Source: Acidocella aquatica (GTDB lineage: Bacteria > Pseudomonadota > Alphaproteobacteria > Acetobacterales > Acetobacteraceae). Taken from it: a DNA stretch of 64,000 bases. The notes below the pieces were generated by a model. That model was given only the letters and a program-made list of their open reading frames with translations. It was not told the DNA's origin and searched no databases. This document shows positions 54,428 through 63,146 of the stretch, piece after piece. The DNA is taken from contig NZ_BSOS01000006.1 of assembly GCF_030160635.1 (NCBI RefSeq), positions 1-64,000 on the forward strand, written 5' to 3'. Positions within the stretch are counted from its first letter, which is position 1; each line of letters begins with the position of its first letter. A program made the position numbers and the translations under genes.

Positions 54428-55183
54428 TTAGAGGATGGCGGGGCCTTGTTTGAAGCCCTGGACGCGGGTTGGGCCTTCGCCGGAGAGGCCGGGGTGGCCG
54501 GTGTTGTCGCGGCGCGTCATGCGCCAGATGGTGCCGGGGAAGGCGGCGGGGTCGGTGAGCATGGCGGCGACTTGTTCGCCGATTTCAGTCTCGGTCACCC
54601 AGAGCGGGTGGGCGTCGGCGCGGGTGCTGACACTGTTGACGACCGAGGCGATGGTGAGTTCTTTAAGGGTGATCGGCTGGCCGTCCAGTTCGTGGGCGAT
54701 GCCGCGGTAGAGCATGCGCAGGCCGGCCTGGGCGGCGGAGAGGTGGACGCCGCCTTCGAGGATGAAATCGGCCGAGCCGCCGCCGATGGCGAGGTAGACG
54801 CCACCGGGCGCGATGGCGGGGATGAAGCAGCGCGCGGCGGTGAAATGGGTGACGAGATCCTGGGCGATGAGGGCGGCGAAGTCATTGGAGGAGTGGCTGA
54901 GGACATCGGCGGTGGCGCGCGGGCCGTTGACGGAGACGACGACGCCGTCAATGCGGGGGAAGGTGTCGCGGAGGGATTCGAGCAGGATTTGCGCGGTGGC
55001 GTCGGTTTTGAGCGAGCCGGTTATGGTGCGCAAGTTAGCCGGGTCACCGAGTTCCGCGGCGAGGGTGGCCAGGCGGCTGGCATTTTGGCCGATGGCGGCG
55101 ACCTTGAAGCCGTGGGTGAGCAGGACGGAGGTGATGCCGCGGCCGACTTCACCGCTGGCGCCGATGACGGCGATGTATTCCAT
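54428..55183 (-). CDS. divergent SDR-like protein without catalytic Tyr and Lys
   Basis: 251 residues with a Rossmann start VIGASGEVGRG, so NAD(P) binding is likely. The YxxxK motif is replaced: in HLSAAQAG, Leu148 stands at the Tyr place and Gln152 at the Lys place. It may be a binding protein, an isomerase, or a reductase with another mechanism. It lies 66 bases after the ACAD gene and 21 bases before the DUF1330 gene. Confidence 0.82.
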   Translation of the reverse strand: MEYIAVIGASGEVGRGITSVLLTHGFKVAAIGQNASRLATLAAELGDPANLRTITGSLKTDATAQILLESLRDTFPRIDGVVVSVNGPRATADVLSHSSNDFAALIAQDLVTHFTAARCFIPAIAPGGVYLAIGGGSADFILEGGVHLSAAQAGLRMLYRGIAHELDGQPITLKELTIASVVNSVSTRADAHPLWVTETEIGEQVAAMLTDPAAFPGTIWRMTRRDNTGHPGLSGEGPTRVQGFKQGPAIL

Positions 55184-55249
55184 GTTGTTTCACTCCCGAT
55201 AGGTAGGCACGCGGGTCAGGGTGGTGCCTCCTTCCTGACCCGCGCGGTA

Positions 55250-56392
55250 TCAGGCGAAGACTTTGCGGCTGATGATGTCGCGCATGACTTCCGACGAGCC
55301 ACCGGCGATTTTGCGGATGCGGGCGTCGAGGTAGGCGTGCGCGATCTGGTATTCCATCATGTAGCCGTAGCCGCCGTAGAATTGCAGGCATTCGTCGGCG
55401 ACTTTGCATTGTAACTCGCCGGCCAGCATTTTGGCCATGGCGGCTTCGGTGGAGTCGAGTTTCTTCTCGACGGCCAGCTCGACGCAGCGGTCGACGAAGA
55501 CGCGCAGGGCCTGGGTTTGCGCGGCGAGCTCGGCGATTTTGAATTTGGTGTTCTGGAAGTCGGAGACGGTCTGGCCAAAAACCTTGCGTTCCTTGGTGTA
55601 GGCGACGGTGTATTCAAGGATGCCCTCGCAGGCGCCGATGGCGGAGACGGCGATGGAGAGGCGTTCCTCGGCGAGGTTGTGCATGGCGATGGCGAAGCCC
55701 TTGCCCTCGGCGCCGATGCGGTTGGTGACGGGGACACGCACATCGGTGAAGAACAGCTCGGAGGTATCCTGCGCCTTCAGGCCGAGTTTTTCGAGGTTGC
55801 GGCCGCGCTCGAAACCCTTGCGGGTGGTCTCGACGATGATGAAGGTCATGCCCTTGGCACCGGCGGCGGGGTCGGTTTTGCAGGCGAGGATAACGATGTC
55901 GCAAAGCTGGCCGTTGGAGATGTAGACTTTTTGGCCGTTGATGACGTAGTCCTCGCCGTCACGGATGGCGGTGGTGCGGATGGCTTTGAGGTCGGAGCCG
56001 GCGCCGGGTTCGGTGAGGCCAAGGGCGGCGATGACTTCGCCGGAGGCCATTTTGGGCAGCCACTGCTTTTTTTGTTCTTCGCTGCCGAAGTTGAGGATGT
56101 AGGCGGCGGCCATGTCCGAGTGGACGCCAAAGCCGGGGCCGGTGATGCCCGCGCGGCCGAGTTCCTCGGTGAAGATGGCGTTGTATTTGAAGTCCACGCC
56201 AGCGCCGCCGTATTCTTCCGGGGCGTTGGAGCAGAGGAAGCCGTTGGCGCCGGCTTTCAGCCAGACTTCGCGCGAGACCTTGCCGTCTTTTTCCCACTGG
56301 CGGTGATAGGGGGTGACTTCCGCGGCGATGAATTTTTTGACGGAGTCACGGAACTGTTCATGTTCTTCAGTGTAGATATATCTCGGGATCAT
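55250..56392 (-). CDS. acyl-CoA dehydrogenase (isovaleryl/long-chain type)
   Basis: 380 residues. The typical motifs ALGLTEPGAGSD, YISNG and QFYGGYGYMMEYQIAHAY are present. The catalytic base sits on the helix position used by isovaleryl- and long-chain acyl-CoA dehydrogenases (Glu243 in LAEERLSIAV), while the IYEG position is IAGG. It introduces a 2,3-double bond into an acyl-CoA with electrons passed to ETF. It shares the operon with an epoxide-hydrolase-like gene upstream and a divergent SDR downstream. Confidence 0.93.
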   Translation of the reverse strand: MIPRYIYTEEHEQFRDSVKKFIAAEVTPYHRQWEKDGKVSREVWLKAGANGFLCSNAPEEYGGAGVDFKYNAIFTEELGRAGITGPGFGVHSDMAAAYILNFGSEEQKKQWLPKMASGEVIAALGLTEPGAGSDLKAIRTTAIRDGEDYVINGQKVYISNGQLCDIVILACKTDPAAGAKGMTFIIVETTRKGFERGRNLEKLGLKAQDTSELFFTDVRVPVTNRIGAEGKGFAIAMHNLAEERLSIAVSAIGACEGILEYTVAYTKERKVFGQTVSDFQNTKFKIAELAAQTQALRVFVDRCVELAVEKKLDSTEAAMAKMLAGELQCKVADECLQFYGGYGYMMEYQIAHAYLDARIRKIAGGSSEVMRDIISRKVFA

Positions 56393-56469
56393 GTGATCTG
56401 ACGGGCTCCCAGGTGGGGGTTAGGTTGGTTGAGGTATAGTAAACAAGCGAACCATGTCAACGTATGGGG

Positions 56470-56871
56470 TCAACTTGCGGGCGGTGGGCCGCCGCGCTGG
56501 GCGTTGACGGCGGCGAGGTCGAAATAGTCGCGGATGGATGTGATAAGCCCGTTTTCCACGGTGACGGCGCCGGCGCAGGGGATTTCCAGGCGTTTGCCGT
56601 CTTTCCACATGTAATCCAGGCGTTCGTTGAGCACGGTGCGGCCGTCGGCGGCGGTGGCGAGGCTGAGCACGTCAAATCGGAAGGCGTCATAAGCGGTGAA
56701 ATATTGCGCGAACAGGGCGCGGATGGCGGGAGCGCCGGTGGTGGTGTTGATGGTGCCGTTGATGAAGACGCAGTCCGGGCCGAGGTGGCGCATGATGGTG
56801 TTGAGGTCGTGCGTGGCCCAGGCGGCGAAATAGGCCTGGGTGATTTCCTCTGGGGTGAGGGGCTGGCTCAT
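56470..56871 (-). CDS. limonene-1,2-epoxide hydrolase-like (SnoaL/NTF2 fold) protein
   Basis: 133 residues of the NTF2-like fold. It keeps the Arg-Asp-Asp set of limonene-1,2-epoxide hydrolase: LNERLDYM (Arg84, Asp86) and SIRDYFDL (Asp115). This makes epoxide hydrolysis a real possibility, but the fold is used for many tasks and the identity is low by eye. Its ATG overlaps the stop of the upstream gene by 4 bases, so the two proteins are made together. Confidence 0.78.
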   Translation of the reverse strand: MSQPLTPEEITQAYFAAWATHDLNTIMRHLGPDCVFINGTINTTTGAPAIRALFAQYFTAYDAFRFDVLSLATAADGRTVLNERLDYMWKDGKRLEIPCAGAVTVENGLITSIRDYFDLAAVNAQRGGPPPAS

Positions 56872-58109
56872 GCGATGCCGCGGCCGGTGAGGCCGCCGTG
56901 GACGGACTGGGCTTCGAAGCCATAGGGGCTGTAGCGGCCGTTTAGGAAGATTTCGATCTGGGCGCGGCCTTTGCTGATTTTGCCGTTGGGGGCGGTGACG
57001 GTGACATTGGCCAGATGCTCGACGCCGAAAACCTTACGAGTCTCGCCGTTGCCCGGAAAAATGTGGTCGCAGGGCTGGGTGGAGAAATCGAACTCGTCCC
57101 ATTCCAGGGCCGGGCTGGCGCCGTGGTAGGTGTGGATGGTGCCGCCGTCGCGCCAGGCGCCGACGTGGTAGCCGACCTGGCCGAGGACGTGCGGCGGGTG
57201 GGGGACGTGCATGTCCAGCAGCCATTTTCCGCCGTTGGCGTCGGTGAGGGTGAGGGTGCCGCCGGTCATGGAGCGGGTGCCGGGGCGCCAGGTGAGTTGG
57301 TGTTTGGCGGCGGTGAGGGGCAGGGCCGGGCCGTCCCAGCCGAAATTGATCCAGCCTTCGAAAGGGGTGCCGAAGGCGTCGTTGAGGTAGACGTTTTCAC
57401 CGTCCGGGCCTTCGTGCAGGTGGAAATAGGAGGAGAATCCATCGCCTTCCAGGAAGCAGGAGAAGCGCAGCGCGCGGGGAATGGCGGGCGGCGGGGCGGG
57501 GGGAAGGTAATGCGCGGCGGCGGCCAGCGGCGGGCGGCTTTCGTACAGACCCCAGGAGCGGTCGCGCACGCCGCCCCAGGGGGCGTTTTCGGGGAGTTCG
57601 TAGCGCCGGCCGTCGATCTCGATCCAGCCGGTGGCGGTGCCGACCTGGTTGAAGCGGCTTTGGTCGGTGGTGTAGCGGCCGTTGCGGGTGGCGCGGTGGT
57701 GCGCGGAGAGATGCGGCGGGGCGAGGCCGCGCCAGGTGACATCGTAGCTCATGCCCGATTCGTTGGGCTCCAGCACCATGCGGGTGGTGCGCAGGGGCTC
57801 GATGAACTCGTAGCGGAGCGGCCCGATCGACACGCTGAAATCATCGCGCCAGATGCGGCTGAGGCGCAGGGTGCGCTGCACGCCGTTGATGTTGAGCGAG
57901 CTGTGGCCGCCGATCATGTTGCTGTTGGGGGCGATGCGCATGCCGTTGATGAGGAAGACGCCGCTCTCGAGGTCGTAGACGCCGTAGTAGTAGCCGTCGT
58001 CCCACGCGGGGTCTGACGCTGGGATGTAGCTCATGGGGTAGGCGGTGGCGTGGACCGGGTATTCATCATACGGGGTCAGCGGCATTTTTTCGAAATCTTG
58101 TTCGGACAA
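56868..58109 (-). CDS. uncharacterised lipocalin-like protein (DUF7064/DUF7065 type)
   Basis: 413 residues, no signal peptide. A duplicated beta-rich architecture with MPLTPYDEYPVHAT, FIEPLRTTRMVLEPNESGMS, GTATGWIEIDGRRYEL and GVRDRSWGLYE. This arrangement, ending in R-D-R-S-W-G, is what I recall for DUF7064/DUF7065 proteins found among steroid and aromatic degradation genes of actinobacteria and sphingomonads; the fold may resemble CrtC/AttH-type hydratases. The start is likely the TTG at 58109, with GGAGGA 8-9 bases before it; an ATG at 58085 is the alternative. First gene of a five-gene operon. Confidence 0.78.
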   Translation of the reverse strand: MSEQDFEKMPLTPYDEYPVHATAYPMSYIPASDPAWDDGYYYGVYDLESGVFLINGMRIAPNSNMIGGHSSLNINGVQRTLRLSRIWRDDFSVSIGPLRYEFIEPLRTTRMVLEPNESGMSYDVTWRGLAPPHLSAHHRATRNGRYTTDQSRFNQVGTATGWIEIDGRRYELPENAPWGGVRDRSWGLYESRPPLAAAAHYLPPAPPPAIPRALRFSCFLEGDGFSSYFHLHEGPDGENVYLNDAFGTPFEGWINFGWDGPALPLTAAKHQLTWRPGTRSMTGGTLTLTDANGGKWLLDMHVPHPPHVLGQVGYHVGAWRDGGTIHTYHGASPALEWDEFDFSTQPCDHIFPGNGETRKVFGVEHLANVTVTAPNGKISKGRAQIEIFLNGRYSPYGFEAQSVHGGLTGRGIA

Positions 58110-58191
58110 TTTTGCCGTTCCTCCGGGCTTTTTGCTGAAATTCCAAGACTGCCGCGTGGTTTGGCGCGCGTGCGCCATGGTGGGGAATAAG

Positions 58192-58218
58192 TTGACACTT
58201 GGCGAGGCGGGTTATAAT
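58192..58218 (+). promoter_or_regulatory. near-consensus promoter boxes upstream of the SDR/MDR operon
   Basis: TTGACA (58192-58197) and TATAAT (58213-58218) are both perfect but only 15 bases apart, which normally weakens a promoter and is typical of sites needing a MerR-like or other activator when the spacing departs from 17. A TATTATAC element (58244-58251) lies 26 bases downstream and recurs at 60212-60219. Confidence 0.5.
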
Positions 58219-58305
58219 CCGAGATCTAATTAGTGTGCAACTGTATTATACATATCCTTGCAAACTGCGGCAGGCAGTTGCGGGGTAGGCAGGGGAGGCC
58301 GCGAT

Positions 58306-59205
58306 ATGGGGATTTGCGACGGGCGGGTGGCGATTGTGACAGGCGGCGGGCGCGGTGTGGGCCGTGCCTATGCGCTGATGCTGGCCTCGCAGGGGGCGAA
58401 GGTCGTGGTTAACGATCTGGGCGCCGCCGCGAACGGCGTGGGGGCGGATTTGTCACCGGCGCAGGAAGTGGTGAACGAGATCGTTGCCAAGGGCGGCGAG
58501 GCGATTGTGAACGGCTCTGACGTGTCCGACTGGGCGCAGGCGCATGCGATGGTGCAGGGCGCGGTGGACCAGTTTGGGCATCTGGACATCCTGATCAACA
58601 ATGCCGGCATTCTGCGTGACCGCATGATGGTGAATATGACCGAGGATGACTGGGATGCGGTCATCAAGGTGCATTTGAAGGGCACGTTTGCGCCCGCGCA
58701 CCACGCGGCGAATTATTGGCGCACGGAGAGCAAGGCAGGGCGGCAGCGCGATGCGCGGATTATCAACACCAGCTCCGGCTCCGGGCTGTTTGGCAACATT
58801 GGCCAGGCGAATTATGCGGCGGCGAAGGGCGGGATTGCCTCGTTCACCATCGTGATTGCGCGTGAGCTGGCGCGGATTGGCGTGACGGTGAATGCGATCG
58901 CGCCGCGTGCGCAGACGCGCATGACGGAGAATTTACGCGAGGTTTCCGGCGAGGCGCTGTTGCGGCGCGACCCAGAATGGATTGCCGCACTGGTGACATG
59001 GCTGGCCAGCCCGGCCGCGCGTGATGTGACCGGGCGGGTGTTTGAGGCCTGGGGCTTTGGCTACTCGGTGGCGGGTGGCTGGACGCATGGGCCGATTACC
59101 GAGGCCTCGCGCGACCCGGCGACGGTGGAGGACGGGGTGCGCCACATATTGGCGGCGGCGCGCTACAATGCCGGGATCGACCGCGATACCTGGCTGAATC
59201 CATAG
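58306..59205 (+). CDS. SDR dehydrogenase, 17-beta-HSD4 / (3R)-hydroxyacyl-CoA dehydrogenase type
   Basis: 299 residues, canonical SDR: TGGGRGVGRAYAL at the N-terminus, NNAG (about 100-103), Ser in NTSSGSGLFGN, and YAAAK with both catalytic Tyr and Lys. The long insert after the cofactor loop (VVNDLGAAANGVGADLSPAQ) is typical of the dehydrogenase domain of multifunctional enzyme type 2 and related beta-oxidation SDRs. It would oxidise a 3-hydroxyacyl-CoA or a ring hydroxyl. AGGGGAGG precedes the ATG at 58306; an earlier in-frame start has no such site. Confidence 0.91.
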   Translation: MGICDGRVAIVTGGGRGVGRAYALMLASQGAKVVVNDLGAAANGVGADLSPAQEVVNEIVAKGGEAIVNGSDVSDWAQAHAMVQGAVDQFGHLDILINNAGILRDRMMVNMTEDDWDAVIKVHLKGTFAPAHHAANYWRTESKAGRQRDARIINTSSGSGLFGNIGQANYAAAKGGIASFTIVIARELARIGVTVNAIAPRAQTRMTENLREVSGEALLRRDPEWIAALVTWLASPAARDVTGRVFEAWGFGYSVAGGWTHGPITEASRDPATVEDGVRHILAAARYNAGIDRDTWLNP

Positions 59206-59224
59206 ATATTACGGAGGAAAATCC

Positions 59225-60148
59225 ATGAAGCGCGTTAGCATTCACGATTACGGCGGACCCGAGCAGCTGGTTTATGAAGACGCCGCGGCGCCGGTGGCGG
59301 GGCCAGGGCAGTTGCTGGTGAAGGTGGCGGCGAGCAGCGTCAACCCGGTGGATTGGAAGATCCGCAGCGGGGCAACGCGGGCGATGATGGATTTTCCCAT
59401 GCCGCTGGTGCTGGGGGGCGATATTGCAGGCACGGTGGTGGCGGTTGGCGAGGGCGTGAGCGGCTGGGCCGTGGGCGAGGAAGTGTTCGCGTTGATCGGG
59501 CTGGTGGGGGCGTATGCCGAATATGTGGCGGTGAATGCCGCGATTGTGGCGCGCAAGCCTGTGGGGTTGAGCTTTGAGGCGGCGGCGGCGCTGCCGCTGG
59601 TGGCGCTGACCGCGTGGCAGGCTTTGGCCGAGGATGGGCGCGAGCTGAAGGGCAAGCATGTGTTGGTGCATAATGCCTCCGGCGGTGTTGGCACCATGGC
59701 CGTGCAACTGGCCAAGGCGGCGGGAGCGCGGGTGACGGCGAGTGCTTCGGCGAAAAATGCGGCGCTTGTGCGTGGGCTGGGAGCCGATTTGGTGGTGGAC
59801 TTCCGGGCGTCGCCTGTGGATGTGGTGGCCAAGGATGTGGATATTCTGCTCGATTGCGTGGGCAATAGTGCTGCGTTTGCGTTGTGGCCGCTGGTGCGGG
59901 CGGGTGGTTCGATGATCCGGCTGGGTGGCGGGGCGGATGATGCCAAGCCGGCGGAAGCGGCGGGCGTGCGGATTTTGAAAATACGGGTACGGCCGGATGC
60001 GGCGCAACTGCGTGAGATCGCCGCACTGGTGGAAGCGGGCAAGCTGCGCCCGGTGGTGGGTGAGGTGCTGCCATTGGCCGAGGTGGCGAAGGCGCATGTG
60101 GCGAGCCAGGGCGGGCATGTGCTCGGAAAAATAGTGCTGAAGATGTGA
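59225..60148 (+). CDS. zinc-free MDR oxidoreductase (quinone oxidoreductase-like)
   Basis: 307 residues of the medium-chain reductase family without zinc ligands. The N-terminal GroES-like domain has KVAASSVNPVDWKIRSG and the Rossmann domain has HNASGGVGTMAVQLAKAAGA. NADPH is the usual cofactor; substrates are quinones or alpha,beta-unsaturated carbonyls. A strong GGAGG site is 9 bases before the ATG. It follows the SDR gene by 19 bases. Confidence 0.92.
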   Translation: MKRVSIHDYGGPEQLVYEDAAAPVAGPGQLLVKVAASSVNPVDWKIRSGATRAMMDFPMPLVLGGDIAGTVVAVGEGVSGWAVGEEVFALIGLVGAYAEYVAVNAAIVARKPVGLSFEAAAALPLVALTAWQALAEDGRELKGKHVLVHNASGGVGTMAVQLAKAAGARVTASASAKNAALVRGLGADLVVDFRASPVDVVAKDVDILLDCVGNSAAFALWPLVRAGGSMIRLGGGADDAKPAEAAGVRILKIRVRPDAAQLREIAALVEAGKLRPVVGEVLPLAEVAKAHVASQGGHVLGKIVLKM

Positions 60149-60185
60149 AGTTGGCGCGGGTGGCTTCCATTGCTTGCTATGGGGG

Positions 60186-60219
60186 TTGACGTGCGGTAAT
60201 ATGCTCTAGCTTATTATAC
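60186..60219 (+). promoter_or_regulatory. possible promoter of the ring-cleavage operon
   Basis: TTGACG (60186-60191) followed by an AT-rich stretch with TATTAT (60212-60217), spacing 20 bases, in a 126-base gap. The fit is weak. The TATTATAC octamer is shared with the region before the SDR operon (58244-58251), suggesting a common regulator. Confidence 0.3.
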
Positions 60220-60274
60220 GCAACTATTAATTTGCCTCTTTGAGGGGCGCAAATTGCGGCGGGGAATGAAAATC

Positions 60275-61603
60275 ATGCCATTGGATAATTCGCTACAGGC
60301 TGCCTTGGTCCAGGCGAACGCGGAGAAGGGGTCCTTTCGGGTGAACCGCGCCGCATACAAGAGCCGGGAAGTATTCGAGCGGGAAAAAAAGCTAATTTTC
60401 GAGAAATGCTGGCTGTACCTCGGGCATGGCACGGAGTTGAAGAAAAAAGGCGATTTTGCCTCGCGCCGGGTGGGTGGTCGCGATATCATTTTTATCAGAG
60501 ACCGTAACGACCAGGTGGCGGCATTCTATAATAGCTGCACGCATCGCGGCGCGAAGATTTGCCGGGAGCATAATGGAAATGCGAGGACTTTTGCTTGTCC
60601 GTATCATGGCTGGGTGTTCAATTCCGAAGGCAAGCTGGTCTCGCAGAATGCCAGCAGCGGTTATGTGGAAAACCTGAACGCCGATGGCCATCTGGATTTG
60701 CTGCCGGTGCCGCGGCTGGAGCATTACCGGGATTTCTATTTCCTGAATTATAATCAGAAGGCGATCAGCCTGCATGATTATCTGGCGGGCGCGCGCGATG
60801 CGATCGACGCGATCTGCGACCAGACCGAAGACAAGCAGATTATTCTGGCAGGTGAGCATAGCTACAGCGTGCGCGCCAACTATAAGTTCATGGCCGAGAA
60901 CAGCTATGATGGGTATCATCTCTTGCCCGTTCATGCCTCGTTCTTTGACCATTTACGTGACCAGTATGCGGGGACCTCGGCCGCGCATGTCGTGGATGAA
61001 ACCATTGCGAGTTATAACACGCGTGGCGCGGTGCGCGGCCTGGGGATGGGGCACGCGGTGCTGGATTCCTATGTGCCGACCGGCCGCCCTGTGGCGCAAT
61101 GGCTACCCTCGATGGGGGCGGCGTTAAAGCCGGAGATCGAAGCGAAATACGCGCGGCTGGTTGAGCGGTTTGGTAAGGAACGAGCGGACTATATTGCGGA
61201 GACGCAGAAGAATCTGGTGATTTTCCCGAATCTGGTGATCAACGATATTCTCTCGACCACGGTGCGTTATGTTGAGCCGGAAGGGCCGGATATGATGCGG
61301 ATAACCGCCTGGGCCTTGGGGCCGAATGATGAAAGTCCGGCACTGCGAGCTATGCGCCTGGATAATTTCGTGTCGTTTCTGGGGCCGGCGGGGTTTGGCT
61401 CGCCCGACGATATTGAAATGTTGGAGATATGTCAGACAGCGCTTGAACATACGCCTATTGAGTGGAATGAAATTTCCAAAGGCATGGCGCCAGGCGGGGA
61501 TCGGCGGACGATTGCTGGTGCTCCGGATGATGAAATTCAGATGCAGGCTTATTGGACACAATGGGATTTGATCATGCGGGGCATTGAGACCTTGGAGACA
61601 TGA
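60275..61603 (+). CDS. Rieske aromatic-ring-hydroxylating oxygenase, alpha subunit
   Basis: 442 residues from the ATG at 60275. The Rieske [2Fe-2S] site is SCTHRGAKIC...CPYHGW (Cys88, His90, Cys108, His111). The mononuclear iron site is AENSYDGYHLLPVH (bridging Asp212, His215, His220). It should dihydroxylate or demethylate an aromatic or similar substrate; the family members nearest by eye act on substituted benzoates and cinnamates, but the substrate is not clear. Starts at TTG 60254 and ATG 60266 are alternatives. No ferredoxin or reductase gene is in the window. The DNA is less GC-rich than upstream. Confidence 0.9.
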   Translation: MPLDNSLQAALVQANAEKGSFRVNRAAYKSREVFEREKKLIFEKCWLYLGHGTELKKKGDFASRRVGGRDIIFIRDRNDQVAAFYNSCTHRGAKICREHNGNARTFACPYHGWVFNSEGKLVSQNASSGYVENLNADGHLDLLPVPRLEHYRDFYFLNYNQKAISLHDYLAGARDAIDAICDQTEDKQIILAGEHSYSVRANYKFMAENSYDGYHLLPVHASFFDHLRDQYAGTSAAHVVDETIASYNTRGAVRGLGMGHAVLDSYVPTGRPVAQWLPSMGAALKPEIEAKYARLVERFGKERADYIAETQKNLVIFPNLVINDILSTTVRYVEPEGPDMMRITAWALGPNDESPALRAMRLDNFVSFLGPAGFGSPDDIEMLEICQTALEHTPIEWNEISKGMAPGGDRRTIAGAPDDEIQMQAYWTQWDLIMRGIETLET

Positions 61604-61714
61604 CAAGGTTTTGCCTTGGGCAGAGTGGATTGAGGACCAAAAGAGCGAATGGCACGATACCGGTAAGTATCCGGCCTGAATAAAAAATTAGGCTGCAAGG
61701 AGGGAATTAATTGT

Positions 61715-62209
61715 ATGCCATCTATATTGACACGGACCGAAGCCGAAGACTTTTTGTTCCATGAAGCTGAATTACTCGATGACTGGCGGATGCCGGAATG
61801 GGCGGCGTTGTATACTGAAGGCGCGCTGTATGAAGTGACGTCGCCGGCATCGCCCGATCCTGTAGCGTCCAATGCGGCAAACAGTCTGTTTTTAATCTCA
61901 GATCATATCGACAGAATTCGTGGCCGCGCCAACAGGCTTATGAAAAAGAGTGCCCATGCGGAGTTTCCACGCTCAAAGACGCGCCATCTGGTGACGAATG
62001 TGCGTATTGTGGGTGAGGAGGATGGCGGGACGCGGCTGCGTGCGAATATCGCAGTTTACCGGACCAAGGAAGATACCAGCACCGTGTTTATGGGCGAGGC
62101 CTGGTATACGATCGTGAATGAAGGTGGGACACTTAAAATTCATCGCAAGCGGATCATTCTTGATCTGAACAGCCTTTATAACCAAGGCCGTCTGACAATT
62201 ATTTTATAA
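61715..62209 (+). CDS. Rieske aromatic-ring-hydroxylating oxygenase, beta subunit
   Basis: 164 residues of the NTF2-like fold of small oxygenase subunits. It has EAEDFLFHEAELLDDWRMPE at the N-terminus, ISDHIDRIRGRANRLMKKSA and KTRHLVTNVRIVGEEDGGTR, then the C-terminal LKIHRKRIILDLNSL. It would assemble as alpha3-beta3 with the preceding subunit. AAGGAGGG lies upstream of the ATG. A 111-base gap with no gene separates it from the alpha subunit. Confidence 0.92.
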   Translation: MPSILTRTEAEDFLFHEAELLDDWRMPEWAALYTEGALYEVTSPASPDPVASNAANSLFLISDHIDRIRGRANRLMKKSAHAEFPRSKTRHLVTNVRIVGEEDGGTRLRANIAVYRTKEDTSTVFMGEAWYTIVNEGGTLKIHRKRIILDLNSLYNQGRLTIIL

Positions 62210-62231
62210 CTCTGATGGTGGGGCAAAAAAA

Positions 62232-63146
62232 ATGGCCGTAAATTTCCGCTATAGAAGGCTTGGCTACGTTGCATTGAATGTAATTGATGTTGAAAAATCA
62301 ACGAAATTTGCAACAGACGTGTTTGGGCTTGACTGTGTTGGCGAGGGGCCAAACGGGGCGCGGTTTTTCCGCTCTGGGACGTCGCATCATGATATTATCC
62401 TGACCCCAGCCGCGAGCCCCGCGTTTGTACGCAGCTCCTGGGAGCTTGAGACGGAGGAGGATCTTGACCGGGCGTTCAGGCATTATCAAGGGCTCGGTTT
62501 GAACCCGGTGTGGCTGGGTGCTGGCGAGAGCGCGGATTTGAAATTGGAGCGAGCCTTCCGGATGATTGAACCGGTGCTCGGCACGACCTGGGAATATTAT
62601 GCGCGGATGACGTATTTGACATCACCGCGGCAGAATCGGCTGACCAAGTTCCAGGGCGGGAAGCATTATGGGCTTGTGGTGCCCGACTGCAAGAAGATGA
62701 ACGACTATATGGTCGAAAACATGGGCTTCCTGGTGTCGGACTATATGGAAGGGTGGTTCGCCTCGTTGCTGCGGGCGTTCCCGAATCCGAACCATCATAG
62801 CTTTGCGCCGCTGCAGTTTCCCTCGCCTAAGCCGGTGTTTCACCATGTGGCGTTTATGGTTGATGAAATCGACGATATTGGAAAATTGCTGAACCGCGCT
62901 AAGCAGTTTGATGTGAAGATTCAGTTTGGCATTGGCCGGCATCCGACATCAGGCAGCATTCATCTGTATCTGTACGATCCGGACTATTTTGTGTGGGAAT
63001 ACACGCTGGGCATGGAGCAGTTCCCCGAGGCGGGCGCGCGCGAGCCAAGACGGATGTCGTCGTTGCCGGAAAATCTTGACCTGTGGCAGGCGGTGCCGGA
63101 TCGGGAACATTTCAGCAAAATGCCGCCGATTATACAGGCGCTCTGA
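62232..63146 (+). CDS. extradiol (VOC-fold) ring-cleavage dioxygenase
   Basis: 304 residues, two VOC modules, as in catechol 2,3-dioxygenases and BphC-type enzymes. The iron ligands are plausible: His145 (GGKHYGLVV), His204 or His205 (PVFHHVAFMV) and Glu256 (YFVWEYTLG). It should cleave a catechol-like diol next to the hydroxyls. It fits directly after the ring-hydroxylating oxygenase in a pathway. The gap to the beta subunit is 22 bases, and its stop is immediately followed by the next ATG. Confidence 0.9.
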   Translation: MAVNFRYRRLGYVALNVIDVEKSTKFATDVFGLDCVGEGPNGARFFRSGTSHHDIILTPAASPAFVRSSWELETEEDLDRAFRHYQGLGLNPVWLGAGESADLKLERAFRMIEPVLGTTWEYYARMTYLTSPRQNRLTKFQGGKHYGLVVPDCKKMNDYMVENMGFLVSDYMEGWFASLLRAFPNPNHHSFAPLQFPSPKPVFHHVAFMVDEIDDIGKLLNRAKQFDVKIQFGIGRHPTSGSIHLYLYDPDYFVWEYTLGMEQFPEAGAREPRRMSSLPENLDLWQAVPDREHFSKMPPIIQAL

